Made by a program: the position numbers and the translations under genes. From assembly GCA_900548615.1 (NCBI GenBank), contig URKW01000006.1, positions 1 to 36,100 on the forward strand: a stretch of 36,100 nucleotides of DNA. The letters are read 5' to 3'. Below the pieces are notes generated by a model. It searched no databases, had not been told where the DNA came from, and was given only the letters and a program-made list of their open reading frames with translations. The stretch comes from an uncultured Eubacteriales bacterium. Its GTDB lineage: Bacteria > Bacillota > Clostridia > Oscillospirales > Oscillospiraceae. Positions 1-6,763 of this stretch are shown here, one piece after another; positions within the stretch are counted from its first letter, which is position 1, and every line of letters starts with the position of its first letter.

Positions 1-56
1 CCATCCCACATAAAGGAGATGATTTTCTTCAAATAGCGATCTCGTTTTATTTCCAT
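1..56 (-). CDS. 5' end of AAA-family ATPase (DUF4143-type), cut by window edge
   Basis: Only the first 18 codons are inside the window, read leftwards from an ATG at 56. They begin MEIKRDRYLKKIIS, which closely resembles the opening of the large family of AAA ATPases with a DUF4143 tail, where a Walker A motif normally follows about ten residues later. A GGAGG ribosome site lies seven bases upstream, at 64-68, so the start is well supported. The rest of the gene, including every catalytic motif, is outside the window. The family is common as cargo in mobile elements and its role is poorly known. The family call rests on the N-terminal signature alone. Confidence 0.55.
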   Translation of the reverse strand, partial: MEIKRDRYLKKIISFMWD

Positions 57-145
57 AACCCAACCTCCGTTGAAAACTTGCTGGTATTATCATGCTACTT
101 TTCAATGGATAGTATACGCCAGCGCACGGGAAAAATCAAGAAGTT

Positions 146-185
146 TATTGAAATGTTTGCGGGTAAACCCGACAACATTTCAATA
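146..185. repeat. Long perfect inverted repeat (hairpin)
   Basis: Twelve-base arms TATTGAAATGTT (146-157) and AACATTTCAATA (174-185) are exact reverse complements. A second small stem CGGGT/ACCCG sits inside the loop (160-171). No T-run follows on either strand, so it is not a standard terminator. It lies between the divergent ATPase start and the sortase remnant, 22 bases before the in-frame stop that truncates the latter. It could be a recombination scar, an operator or a single-stranded structure. Confidence 0.7.
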
Positions 186-209
186 GTTTGGCATATTTCT
201 ATCATCTGA

Positions 210-335
210 CTCCACGCGGTGGAAAAAATCAAAATTCAGCCGAACCGCGACCTGCTGACGCTGTTGACCTGCCACCCTTACGCTTCGGGTGGGCGGCAGC
301 GTTATGTGGTCTATTGCGAACGAACCGAAAATTAA
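210..335 (+). pseudogene. Sortase remnant (C-terminal end only)
   Basis: One frame reads about 40 residues ending at a TAA at 333-335 and contains TLLTCHPYASGG followed by RYVVYCER. This is the catalytic-cysteine strand and following strand of class B/C/D-like sortases, which join surface proteins to the cell wall. An in-frame TGA at 207-209 lies immediately upstream, and the bases before it do not resemble sortase. The roughly 150 N-terminal residues with the catalytic His are missing. Sortases are frequent cargo of conjugative elements of Gram-positive bacteria, so this looks like a deletion scar inside the element. It is very unlikely to be functional. Confidence 0.7.
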
Positions 336-350
336 CAGGAGGAACATACC

Positions 351-477
351 ATGAAAAAAGCAATTTGCATCATTCTGGCAGTGGCTGCTGCCATGACATT
401 TATCGTCTCCAGACGCCCCCGACCCCGTGGCCGCAGAGAAATTTGAAAAATTTTTTCAAAAAGTAGCGCACTTTTGA
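351..477 (+). pseudogene. Small secreted-peptide gene, probably frameshifted
   Basis: A perfect AGGAGG (337-342) precedes the ATG at 351. The reading MKKAICIILAVAAAMTFIVS looks like a signal peptide or membrane anchor. The frame then runs into an arginine/proline-rich stretch and stops at 444-446 after 31 residues. A one-base frame change near 410 gives a more natural acidic continuation, DAPDPVAAEKFEKFF, ending at a TGA at 475-477. I read this as a short secreted protein gene damaged by one indel, co-transcribed with the broken sortase. No function is recognised. A genuine 31-residue peptide is the alternative. Confidence 0.4.
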
Positions 478-513
478 TTTCGTTTTACGGATAATGATAA
501 TAGGGGGATTTTT

Positions 514-822
514 ATGGACAAGCGCTTTTACCGATTTTTACAGGCAACCTGCTGTAATTGGCGGAACAGTTTTTTCATCGACTGCCAGCACTGTCCCGAC
601 TGCTCTGGCTTTCTTCTGTCTGTAAATCACAATGCCGTGCCAACGATCATCCCCGTGGCAGTATTCGAGGAGCTTTCCGGCGAGACCGTGGATAAGTATG
701 ATTGCGTCGGCGTTATGACGCTGGAGGGCTTCCAACGCTTCTACACCAGTTGGCTTGTCTGGAATGTAGAGGATCCGAAACGGTGCAGTCTCTCCCAGAT
801 GTGGGAGAACTGCCAGCAATGA
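514..822 (+). CDS. Hypothetical protein of mobile element
   Basis: This 102-residue protein starts at ATG 514 behind an AGGGGGA ribosome site. It is cysteine-rich near the N-terminus (CCNW, then CQHCPDC), which could bind a metal, but I do not recognise a named domain. Its stop codon directly abuts the ATG of the following zinc-finger gene, so the two are probably translated together. It is the first intact gene after the decayed sortase region. Confidence 0.6.
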   Translation: MDKRFYRFLQATCCNWRNSFFIDCQHCPDCSGFLLSVNHNAVPTIIPVAVFEELSGETVDKYDCVGVMTLEGFQRFYTSWLVWNVEDPKRCSLSQMWENCQQ

Positions 823-1257
823 ATGTATACGCACCCGGTAAAGGAGGTGAATCATCTGAAAAGAGTCAACATCCACTGCCCCAACTGCGGGGCCAAGGCC
901 ACTCTACATCCGGCCAGCTTTGTGTATGGAAACGACCGCGGCACATACAAGTATCTGTATGTCTGTGACCGTTACCCCGCCTGCAACAGCTACGTAGCCG
1001 CCCATCGCACCACACGGTTCCCGTTGGGCTCTCTGGCAGACGGAGATCTGCGGCATAAACGTATCCAGGCACACCGTGCTTTTGACCGCCTGTGGCGCTC
1101 CGGCCTGATGTCCAAACGAGAGGCGTACCAATGGATGCAGACAGAGTTCGGTCTGCATAAAGATCAGGCGCACATCGCACAATTCGGCGCGTATATGTGT
1201 GACCGGCTGATCCGCGCCTGTGAACAGTTTCATATCCCCGGCACAGAGATCGCATAA
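823..1257 (+). CDS. Zinc-finger-containing protein (DUF3268 type)
   Basis: The protein opens with HCPNCGAKATLHPAS, then CDRYPACNSYV, a four-cysteine zinc-ribbon layout. It continues with RTTRFPLGSLAD and an alpha-helical tail (AHRAFDRLWRSG, MSKREAYQWM). This matches the zinc-finger family Pfam calls DUF3268, found in phages and conjugative elements. Start choice is unusual. ATG 823 abuts the previous stop and has no good ribosome site, while a perfect AAAGGAGGTG (840-849) lies inside the reading frame and points to a CTG at 856-858, giving a 133-residue product beginning KRVNIHCPNC. I give the ATG because CTG starts are rare, but initiation at 856 is quite likely. Its role is unknown. Confidence 0.75.
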   Translation: MYTHPVKEVNHLKRVNIHCPNCGAKATLHPASFVYGNDRGTYKYLYVCDRYPACNSYVAAHRTTRFPLGSLADGDLRHKRIQAHRAFDRLWRSGLMSKREAYQWMQTEFGLHKDQAHIAQFGAYMCDRLIRACEQFHIPGTEIA

Positions 1258-1300
1258 GGATCTCGCCTAAATCCACCAAGAAAGGAAGGTGAATCCGACA

Positions 1301-1918
1301 ATGAAGAATAAGGATATCGCCCTTACCGATACTCAGCGCGATATGGTAGAGGCGAATATGGACGTGGTACGCTGGGCCATCCATACCAGTGTTCAGGTCA
1401 ATGAGCAGCGTTATGGTTTCGGCTATGACGATCTATTTCAGGAGGGCTGCATCTGGCTCTGTAAGGCTGCGGTGACATATGACCCGGATGGCGGCGCCAG
1501 CTTTCCCACCTATGCCCAGAAGGTCGTTGAGAACGGCCTGCGTACCTATTGCCGGCTGCAGCGCAGCAAGGAGCGGCGCTGCTTCCCGGTATCGGAGATC
1601 TTTGACACGGAAGCTGACAGCCGCCGTGCCATGGCTTCCGGTATCCGCAGCTTTCAGGAACAGTTGGCTGAGGTAGATGCGCTGTCCCTTCTGGAAAGCG
1701 CAAAGCAGCAATACGATGGTGTCGCCCGTCTGGGCATTGAGGCAATGCAGCTGAAGTTCATCGGCCTGAGCAATACGGACATTGCCGCCCATTACGGCAT
1801 CAAGGCGAACTATTTGGGCGCGGCCGTACATAGAGCTGCCGAGCGCCTGAAGTCTAACAAGGAGTTTTTGCAAAGTCTTGAATACGAGCCAATGAAGAAA
1901 GGCTCCAAGGCTTCATGA
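1301..1918 (+). CDS. Element-encoded RNA polymerase sigma-70-like factor
   Basis: This 205-residue protein has sigma region 2 features in the first 90 residues (YDDLFQEGCIWLCKAAVTYDP, then FPTYAQKVVENGLR) and a region 4-like helix-turn-helix near residues 145-190 (IGLSNTDIAAHYGIKANYLGAAV). That is the minimal architecture of group 4 or phage-like sigma factors. It would direct host RNA polymerase to element promoters. ATG 1301 is chosen because AAGGAAGG lies 11 bases upstream; a GTG at 1289 overlaps that ribosome site. The stop overlaps the next possible ATG in an ATGA. A second, different sigma-like gene lies at 6764. No anti-sigma factor is evident next to it. Confidence 0.8.
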   Translation: MKNKDIALTDTQRDMVEANMDVVRWAIHTSVQVNEQRYGFGYDDLFQEGCIWLCKAAVTYDPDGGASFPTYAQKVVENGLRTYCRLQRSKERRCFPVSEIFDTEADSRRAMASGIRSFQEQLAEVDALSLLESAKQQYDGVARLGIEAMQLKFIGLSNTDIAAHYGIKANYLGAAVHRAAERLKSNKEFLQSLEYEPMKKGSKAS

Positions 1919-1938
1919 GAAAATGTGAGGTGAAATAC

Positions 1939-2631
1939 ATGCAGAAATACTACACGGCAGTAGGCCGTTTTGAGCGCAAAGGCCATATGGGCGATATGAC
2001 CTGCCCTATGGTCATCATCAACAAGCGGGAGTACGCATTGGACATTCAGGAGATGATCCTGTGGGCCACGCTGAACTGGCAGATCATGGACGCCAGAGTT
2101 CTTGAGGATACCTATATCGCCAAGCTGAAAGCCAGCGGCATTGCGCCGCGGCGCAGCTTCCTTGACTGTATGCGCCGGCTGCTACAGCGTGGTCTGGTGG
2201 TGGAGGGCTGCGGCGAGACCGGTGAGGATGCGCTGTATGCCCTGCTGTCAGGGCTTTATGTAGTACCGATCTCCGACAGTCTGCTGCTGCGCCTGATTTC
2301 CTTTATCAAGCTGACGGTCTTCGGCCATGTCCCCTTTGCCATTACCAGAAAGCTGTTCCACAAGGACCGGCGCAGCGCAAATGAGCGGCGGGTCTACCAT
2401 CTGTCCCAACAGGCTCTTTTGTCTACAGCGGAGCTGATCAAGTGTGTGGAGTATGATATCCATACGATCCACTCCGATTCGCAGCTGATGGAGGCCCTGT
2501 ATGCAGATGATACCACCACCAGCGATAATATCGCGGATATGGTCAGGCCTTTCGGCTACTGCCGCCCGGTGCTGCAGGCTGTGGCAAACCTCTATCTGCG
2601 TCGCCAGATCATCTTTGAGAGGCTGTCATGA
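1939..2631 (+). CDS. Hypothetical protein of mobile element
   Basis: This 230-residue protein starts at ATG 1939 behind GTGAGG. An alternative ATG at 1915 overlaps the sigma-factor stop as ATGA and adds eight residues. The N-terminal half reads like a winged-helix fold, with MILWATLNWQIMDARVLEDTY and a repeat of helices, possibly DNA-binding, but no named family is recognised. A hydrophobic stretch near SLLLRLISFIKLTVFGH is too short and charged at its flanks to call a sure membrane segment. The gene is coupled to its neighbours on both sides by ATGA overlaps, so it belongs to the same operon as the sigma factor. Confidence 0.6.
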   Translation: MQKYYTAVGRFERKGHMGDMTCPMVIINKREYALDIQEMILWATLNWQIMDARVLEDTYIAKLKASGIAPRRSFLDCMRRLLQRGLVVEGCGETGEDALYALLSGLYVVPISDSLLLRLISFIKLTVFGHVPFAITRKLFHKDRRSANERRVYHLSQQALLSTAELIKCVEYDIHTIHSDSQLMEALYADDTTTSDNIADMVRPFGYCRPVLQAVANLYLRRQIIFERLS

Positions 2632-3101
2632 TGGACAAGCTCAGGACAGCACCGCTGCCCCTGAAGAAAAAGTTGCTCCTTACCGCACTGGTAGGAGCAG
2701 CTTTCTTCTTTGTAGGTCTGGCAGCTATTTTCTTTTCCCATGATACCATCACCGTTCTACTCAGCGGCATCCTCGCCATAGGGCTCGCTTACAAAGCTGT
2801 GGTACTCTATCGTCTTATTATCACTGCCCACTATACCGCCGTTGATGGCGTTTGCATTGCCATTATGCAGACGCCGCTCCGCAAGTACCGCAATATCCGG
2901 ATCATAGATAGTCAGGAGCATGAAATGACGCTCGTACTGCCCAAGCAGGACAGAATAGAGATCGGCCGCCAGTACCGTTTCTATTTCAAATCTTCTGAGC
3001 GTATCCTGACCGGCAGCAGCTTCCTTGACGCATCCCTCCCGACCGATGGTTTTCTTGGGCTGGAGGAGACGGATTATGGTAATGTTGATATTCTGAGTTA
3101 A
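2628..3101 (+). CDS. Small membrane protein, unknown function
   Basis: The 157-residue product has two closely spaced membrane segments: LLLTALVGAAFFFVGLAAIF at about residues 16-36 and a second from about 42 to 62. About 90 hydrophilic residues rich in beta-strand pattern follow. That layout suggests a bitopic hairpin anchor with a cytoplasmic domain. The start overlaps the previous stop (ATGATGG), and this is the last gene of the first operon. No family is recognised. Similar small two-helix proteins are common in Gram-positive conjugative elements, and their role is unknown. Confidence 0.6.
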   Translation: MMDKLRTAPLPLKKKLLLTALVGAAFFFVGLAAIFFSHDTITVLLSGILAIGLAYKAVVLYRLIITAHYTAVDGVCIAIMQTPLRKYRNIRIIDSQEHEMTLVLPKQDRIEIGRQYRFYFKSSERILTGSSFLDASLPTDGFLGLEETDYGNVDILS

Positions 3102-3198
3102 GAATAGTATCTGACCTGCGAAAAAGCCAGACACCGTCTGTCAAATTGAGCTTGTCACATGTGTCTTAAGAAATATCTATATATAGAATTGCAAACTA

Positions 3199-3227
3199 TT
3201 GACAATCGCAATATATAGTGTTACAAT
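3199..3227 (+). promoter_or_regulatory. Strong sigma-A promoter ahead of structured leader
   Basis: TTGACA (3199-3204) and TACAAT (3222-3227) are separated by exactly 17 bases. Transcription should start near 3234. The interval downstream is non-coding and folds into hairpins ending in a terminator before ssb. Confidence 0.8.
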
Positions 3228-3233
3228 GCACTT

Positions 3234-3368
3234 GTAGTTGTTTTTTGTGCATCGCCCGATCAGGGTTTCCGAGTACTTTTCGGATCGCACACGTTTGTTA
3301 AGTTTGTAATTTTGTGCCGACATGACAGCTTTGCCTTAATGGGCTGATGCTGTATGCCGGCACTTTTT
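3234..3368 (+). ncRNA. Structured leader or small RNA upstream of ssb
   Basis: Roughly 135 bases lie between a consensus promoter and a terminator. Visible helices are CCC/GGG near 3250-3260, a TCCGA/TCGGA stem (3270-3286) enclosed by GTGC/GCAC pairing, and the terminal hairpin. There is no open frame of note. It could be an attenuator controlling ssb, a free small RNA, or a replication or conjugation control RNA. I do not recognise a named RNA family. Existence of the transcript is inferred from promoter and terminator only. Confidence 0.5.
3314..3368 (+). terminator. Intrinsic terminator or attenuator before ssb
   Basis: GTGCCG (3314-3319) pairs with CGGCAC (3358-3363), then CAT with ATG and ACAGC with GCTGT inside. 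An inner GCC/GGC pairing lies in the loop, and TTTTTAT follows directly. It lies 38 bases before the ssb start, so transcripts from 3234 must read through it to express ssb. Confidence 0.75.
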
Positions 3369-3405
3369 ATATAGATATTTTAGCCGTAAGGCAGAAAGGA
3401 GTGTA

Positions 3406-3783
3406 ATGGCAAATATATCCGTCTTCGGCCGTATCGTATCGGATGATATTGAGCTGAAAATCAGTGCCAATAACCGGCCCTATCTTCGGTTTGATCTTGC
3501 GGAGCGTACCGGTAAGGGGGCTTACGCAAGAACGCAGTATTATCAGGTCGTTGCTTTTGGCGCTATCGCCTCTCAATTTGCAAAAAGGGAATTGCACCGT
3601 GGTGCGCTGATCAATGTGGAAGGCGTACTGGAGTTGGAGGACTATCTGAAACGGGATGGCTGGACGCGGGATAAGCGTCTGAAAGTCATTGCGTTTCGAT
3701 GGCGCTATCTCCAGCCCGGTGAGGTGAAAGCGCCGGAACAGGCGCCGGAGATCGACGGAGAACGAGAACCCCTGCCCGGATAA
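3406..3783 (+). CDS. ssb: Single-stranded DNA-binding protein
   Basis: This 125-residue protein has one OB-fold of the bacterial SSB type: ISVFGRIVSDDIELK, PYLRFDLAER, YYQVVAFG and ALINVEGVLELEDY. It would coat single-stranded DNA during transfer or replication of the element. The C-terminal linker is very short and the usual acidic DDDIPF-like tip is absent. Instead the protein ends EIDGEREPLPG, a tail also found on the Cys4 protein at 5822-6661. The start at 3406 has GAAAGGA just upstream. Expression probably depends on reading through the hairpin at 3314-3368, and the gene is followed by its own terminator. Confidence 0.85.
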   Translation: MANISVFGRIVSDDIELKISANNRPYLRFDLAERTGKGAYARTQYYQVVAFGAIASQFAKRELHRGALINVEGVLELEDYLKRDGWTRDKRLKVIAFRWRYLQPGEVKAPEQAPEIDGEREPLPG

Positions 3784-3847
3784 AATGCCGGGCATAAGAG
3801 GAGCTGTCATGTATCAAAAAAGATGCGTGGCAGCTCCTCTTTTTTTG
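3773..3847 (+). terminator. Double hairpin terminator after ssb
   Basis: A seven-base stem TGCCCGG/CCGGGCA (3773-3779 with 3788-3794) overlaps the ssb stop. It is followed by AGAGGAGCTG (3797-3806) pairing with CAGCTCCTCT (3831-3840) and then seven T's. Confidence 0.85.
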
Positions 3848-3880
3848 TTTTTATCACAAAAATGAAAGGATGTGCAAAGC

Positions 3881-4687
3881 ATGAATAAGAAGAAGTCCAT
3901 TTGGTCTGGTGTCTCTGTCCTTATCGCGGCCGTTCTGGCTATCGTTGCGTTTGTACGCAGCGACACGCAGATCTGGCTTCTGACAGCCGCATTTACCATT
4001 TGGGCGATTTGGGTCACGGTCGCATTCGTGTTCCCTTATATTCAGGAACAGGAAACTGAGAAGCGGCGTGCTGCCCGCAGAGCTGCCTATGACGCGCAGC
4101 GGCAGAGCCTTCGCTCACTGTCCATGGAAGAGGAAGAAGGCTTCGGCCCACTGCTGCTCCGCCATGTCAATCACAGGATCTCCGCATATCTGAAAGCGGT
4201 GTATCCGGATGCTACATGGGAGTGGCGCAGCCCGGAACCGGAGAAGCTGATCCTTCATGGCGGAACAGGCCGTATCACTATCTCCGGTATTCCCGACTAT
4301 GACCAGGCAGAGGTGACATTCGACCAAAAGGCCAATTTTTCCTGCTCACTGCTGAAGGTCACACCTGTGGTACAGAGTACAGCGGAAAACGGCGCTTCCG
4401 AGAAGCTGCCTGCTCCGCCCCGTGAGATCGATCCGCAGGTCTGGTTCGAGCAGCAGGGGCGTAAGGTTCTGGATAATCTGATCTACGACCTTAACTCCCG
4501 CGGCTACAGCAGTCTGGTTATCAAGGATAACGGTGACGTCTGCATCCGTCAGGGTGACGTGGAGAAAGCACAGACCTCATTCAAAAGCCTGCCAGAGAAG
4601 CATTACTGGCCCCGGCTCCTGAAGGTATTCGAGCGTGAGGGCATCGCCGCCAGCATGACGGATGACGCCATCGCGCTGAACTGGTAA
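3881..4687 (+). CDS. Two-helix membrane protein, unknown function
   Basis: This 268-residue protein has two N-terminal membrane helices, roughly residues 8-28 (VSVLIAAVLAIVAFV) and 33-56 (WLLTAAFTIWAIWVTVAFVF). A basic, coiled-coil-like stretch (EKRRAARRAAYDAQRQ) and a soluble domain of about 180 residues follow. ATG 3881 is preferred over GTG 3872, which overlaps the AAAGGA ribosome site. It sits between ssb and a DUF932 gene and is probably part of the same accessory module. No family is recognised. Confidence 0.6.
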   Translation: MNKKKSIWSGVSVLIAAVLAIVAFVRSDTQIWLLTAAFTIWAIWVTVAFVFPYIQEQETEKRRAARRAAYDAQRQSLRSLSMEEEEGFGPLLLRHVNHRISAYLKAVYPDATWEWRSPEPEKLILHGGTGRITISGIPDYDQAEVTFDQKANFSCSLLKVTPVVQSTAENGASEKLPAPPREIDPQVWFEQQGRKVLDNLIYDLNSRGYSSLVIKDNGDVCIRQGDVEKAQTSFKSLPEKHYWPRLLKVFEREGIAASMTDDAIALNW

Positions 4688-4700
4688 GGAGGGTGCTGCC

Positions 4701-5786
4701 ATGAAAACAGGCTTGACGCTGGAACAGCTTGCCGCGGAGATCACCCGGCAGCAGAATGCCAAAGAGGATTATGTGGTCAATACCGGCAACCTTCGTTTTG
4801 AGAGCTATGGCCAAGATCTGGCGCTCCATGTGCTGAACAGTGATGGCGCAGACCGTATCGAACCGCTGGAGATCGGCGACATTGCCCACCGGCAGATCGG
4901 TACGCACCTGAGCATCCCCGCCAAGTACTATGAGCGAATGCGCAGCGAAGACCCCGGACTTCTGGCACACAATGTCAACACATGGCTGGAGCGGACGCCT
5001 GCCCAGCGCATGATCCGTGTTCTGGACGGTAAGGCCCGTGCCTACCTCAGCAACCGCTATCTGCGTATGGACAACTACAGCATCGCCTCGGCGGTACTGC
5101 CCATTCTGGCGGAGATCCCCGATGTGCGCATCGAGAGCTGTCAGATCACCGACTCCCGCATGTATATCAAGGCGGTCAATCCCCGCTTACAGGAGGACGT
5201 GACGCCGGGTGACACGGTGCAGGCCGGTGTGGTTATCAGCAACAGCGAGGTAGGCTTAGGCTCTGTCAACATCCAGCCCCTGATCTATCGATTGGTATGC
5301 AGCAACGGCATGGTGGTCAACGATGCCGCCACGAAGCGCAATCATATCGGCCGGGCAACGGATGCGGAGGAGAACTTCCAGCTCTATTCTGAAAAGACAT
5401 TGGCTGCGGACGATCAGGCTTTTCTGATGAAGGTACAGGACACTGTCCGTGCCGCCGCAGAGGAGGCACGGTTCAGTCAGGTGGTGGGCATGATGCGGGA
5501 GGCTGCGGCTGTCCCCATGAACACCGCAGATGTACCCGGCGTCGTGAAGCTGACCACCCGGCAGTTCGGTCTTACGGACTCGGAGGGTGAAGGTATCCTG
5601 CAATATCTGATCGAAGGCCACGACCTGAGCTTGTACGGTCTCTCCAATGCGGTAACACGGTATAGTCAGGACGTAAACAGCTATGACCGTGCCACGGATC
5701 TGGAGATCATCGGCTACAACATTCTGGCAATGCCCAGAAGCGTGTGGTCACGGCTGAATCAGGTATCCGCAGCGTCCGCAGCGTAA
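4701..5786 (+). CDS. DUF932-family protein
   Basis: The 361-residue product has the hallmark of DUF932 phage/plasmid proteins: GVVISNSEVGLGS and IYRLVCSNGMVV near residues 176-206. An upstream part has SIPAKYYERM and YLSNRYLRMDN. Family members occur widely in phages, plasmids and conjugative elements, often next to ssb or recombination genes. Their biochemical role is not established. TAAGGAGGG immediately upstream supports ATG 4701. Its neighbours, SSB and the Cys4 protein, suggest a single-stranded-DNA handling module, which is inference from context only. Confidence 0.85.
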   Translation: MKTGLTLEQLAAEITRQQNAKEDYVVNTGNLRFESYGQDLALHVLNSDGADRIEPLEIGDIAHRQIGTHLSIPAKYYERMRSEDPGLLAHNVNTWLERTPAQRMIRVLDGKARAYLSNRYLRMDNYSIASAVLPILAEIPDVRIESCQITDSRMYIKAVNPRLQEDVTPGDTVQAGVVISNSEVGLGSVNIQPLIYRLVCSNGMVVNDAATKRNHIGRATDAEENFQLYSEKTLAADDQAFLMKVQDTVRAAAEEARFSQVVGMMREAAAVPMNTADVPGVVKLTTRQFGLTDSEGEGILQYLIEGHDLSLYGLSNAVTRYSQDVNSYDRATDLEIIGYNILAMPRSVWSRLNQVSAASAA

Positions 5787-5821
5787 TGTGAAAACAAAAT
5801 GATTAAATGGAGGATCAAAAA

Positions 5822-6661
5822 ATGAGTTATCCTGAAACTACGACGATGGCGACCCCCTACACGTTCAACCTTCCCGCTATGGACGGTCTTGACTTCGGCA
5901 ATGATGATCTTGCCGATGATATGGAGGGCCTGACGCTCTCCTTCCCCAAGGTCAAGATCCCGGCTGGCGGCTCTCTGCAATTTGAGCTGCCTACCGGCGA
6001 CCCGGAGAATCCGGAGTATACCCGTTTTCTGCAGGGTGTCATCCTGTTCCACCACGCCAGCGGCGCCTATTGGCCGGAAGGCATGGAATATGATGATAAC
6101 ACGGTTCCCCTGTGCTCCACTGTGGATGGGAAGCAGGGCTACGGAACGCCTGGCGGCGCCTGCGCTGCCTGTGAGCTGAACCGCTACGGTACGGCAACAG
6201 ACGGAAAAGGCAAAGCCTGCAAGAACATGCGTATTCTGTATCTCCTGCAGGACGGTGACTATATCCCCGTACAGCTTTCTCTGCCGCCTACCAGCCTGCG
6301 GCCGTTCAATGATTTCATGAACGCCGCATTTGTGGCCCGGCGTCGTCCGGCATGGAGTAGCGTGGTGCAGATCGGCCTGAAGCGCGTGGACAATGGCAAC
6401 ACCTACAGTGTGGCTACCTTCCGCAAAATGGCCGACCTTCCTCCTGAAAAGGTAGGCGAGTTTCGCGCCTTTGTGGAATCGTTCCGCCAGCAGGCGAAGG
6501 AGATGCTGAAGAGCCGTGCGGAGCTGTCTGCCGCCCGTGAGAACGAGGATGACCAGTATACTGCCGCAAACACAGAGTATACCGTTGCCGACAGCGGCGA
6601 TCACTTCTGCATTTCCGGTGCGGCTGTGATCGACGGTGAACGTGAGGAGCTTCCCCAGTAA
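5822..6661 (+). CDS. Putative zinc-binding, SSB-like accessory protein
   Basis: This 279-residue protein has four cysteines in a compact pattern, C98, C114-x2-C117 and C133, within a beta-rich core. The core includes ILYLLQDGDYIPVQLSLPP and RPFNDFMNAAFVARRRP. The layout recalls phage proteins described as single-stranded DNA-binding-like, but I cannot assign a named family with certainty. It ends VIDGEREELPQ, almost the same tip as the element SSB, written with different codons. ATG 5822 is chosen because GGAGG lies nine bases upstream; ATG 5807 overlaps that site. A 16-bp hairpin follows. Working idea: a DNA-binding partner recruited by the same tip-reading protein as SSB. Confidence 0.6.
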   Translation: MSYPETTTMATPYTFNLPAMDGLDFGNDDLADDMEGLTLSFPKVKIPAGGSLQFELPTGDPENPEYTRFLQGVILFHHASGAYWPEGMEYDDNTVPLCSTVDGKQGYGTPGGACAACELNRYGTATDGKGKACKNMRILYLLQDGDYIPVQLSLPPTSLRPFNDFMNAAFVARRRPAWSSVVQIGLKRVDNGNTYSVATFRKMADLPPEKVGEFRAFVESFRQQAKEMLKSRAELSAARENEDDQYTAANTEYTVADSGDHFCISGAAVIDGEREELPQ

Positions 6662-6700
6662 ATGAATCCGTCAGGCCCTGCGCGGGTCTGAACCATGTGA

Positions 6701-6738
6701 AGAGCCGCAGCCTGAGTTTTTGCTCAGGCTGCGGCTCT
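6701..6738. repeat. Perfect 16-bp hairpin, no T-tail
   Basis: The arms 6701-6716 (AGAGCCGCAGCCTGAG) and 6723-6738 are exact reverse complements around a six-base loop. No T-run follows, so it may act as an RNA end-protector, an attenuator or a DNA structure. It is 25 bases before the start of the second sigma-like gene. Confidence 0.75.
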
Positions 6739-6763
6739 CGGTCTATATAAAGGAGGATCTGTA

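Noticed and set aside
188..466. 92-residue frame near the left edge
   Set aside because: It runs across the sortase remnant and peptide gene in the wrong frame; the other frame carries the sortase motif TLLTCHPY.
3234..3368. Assignment of the ssb leader to a known riboswitch or RNA family
   Set aside because: No conserved strings of a class I know are present; only the promoter, stems and terminator can be supported.
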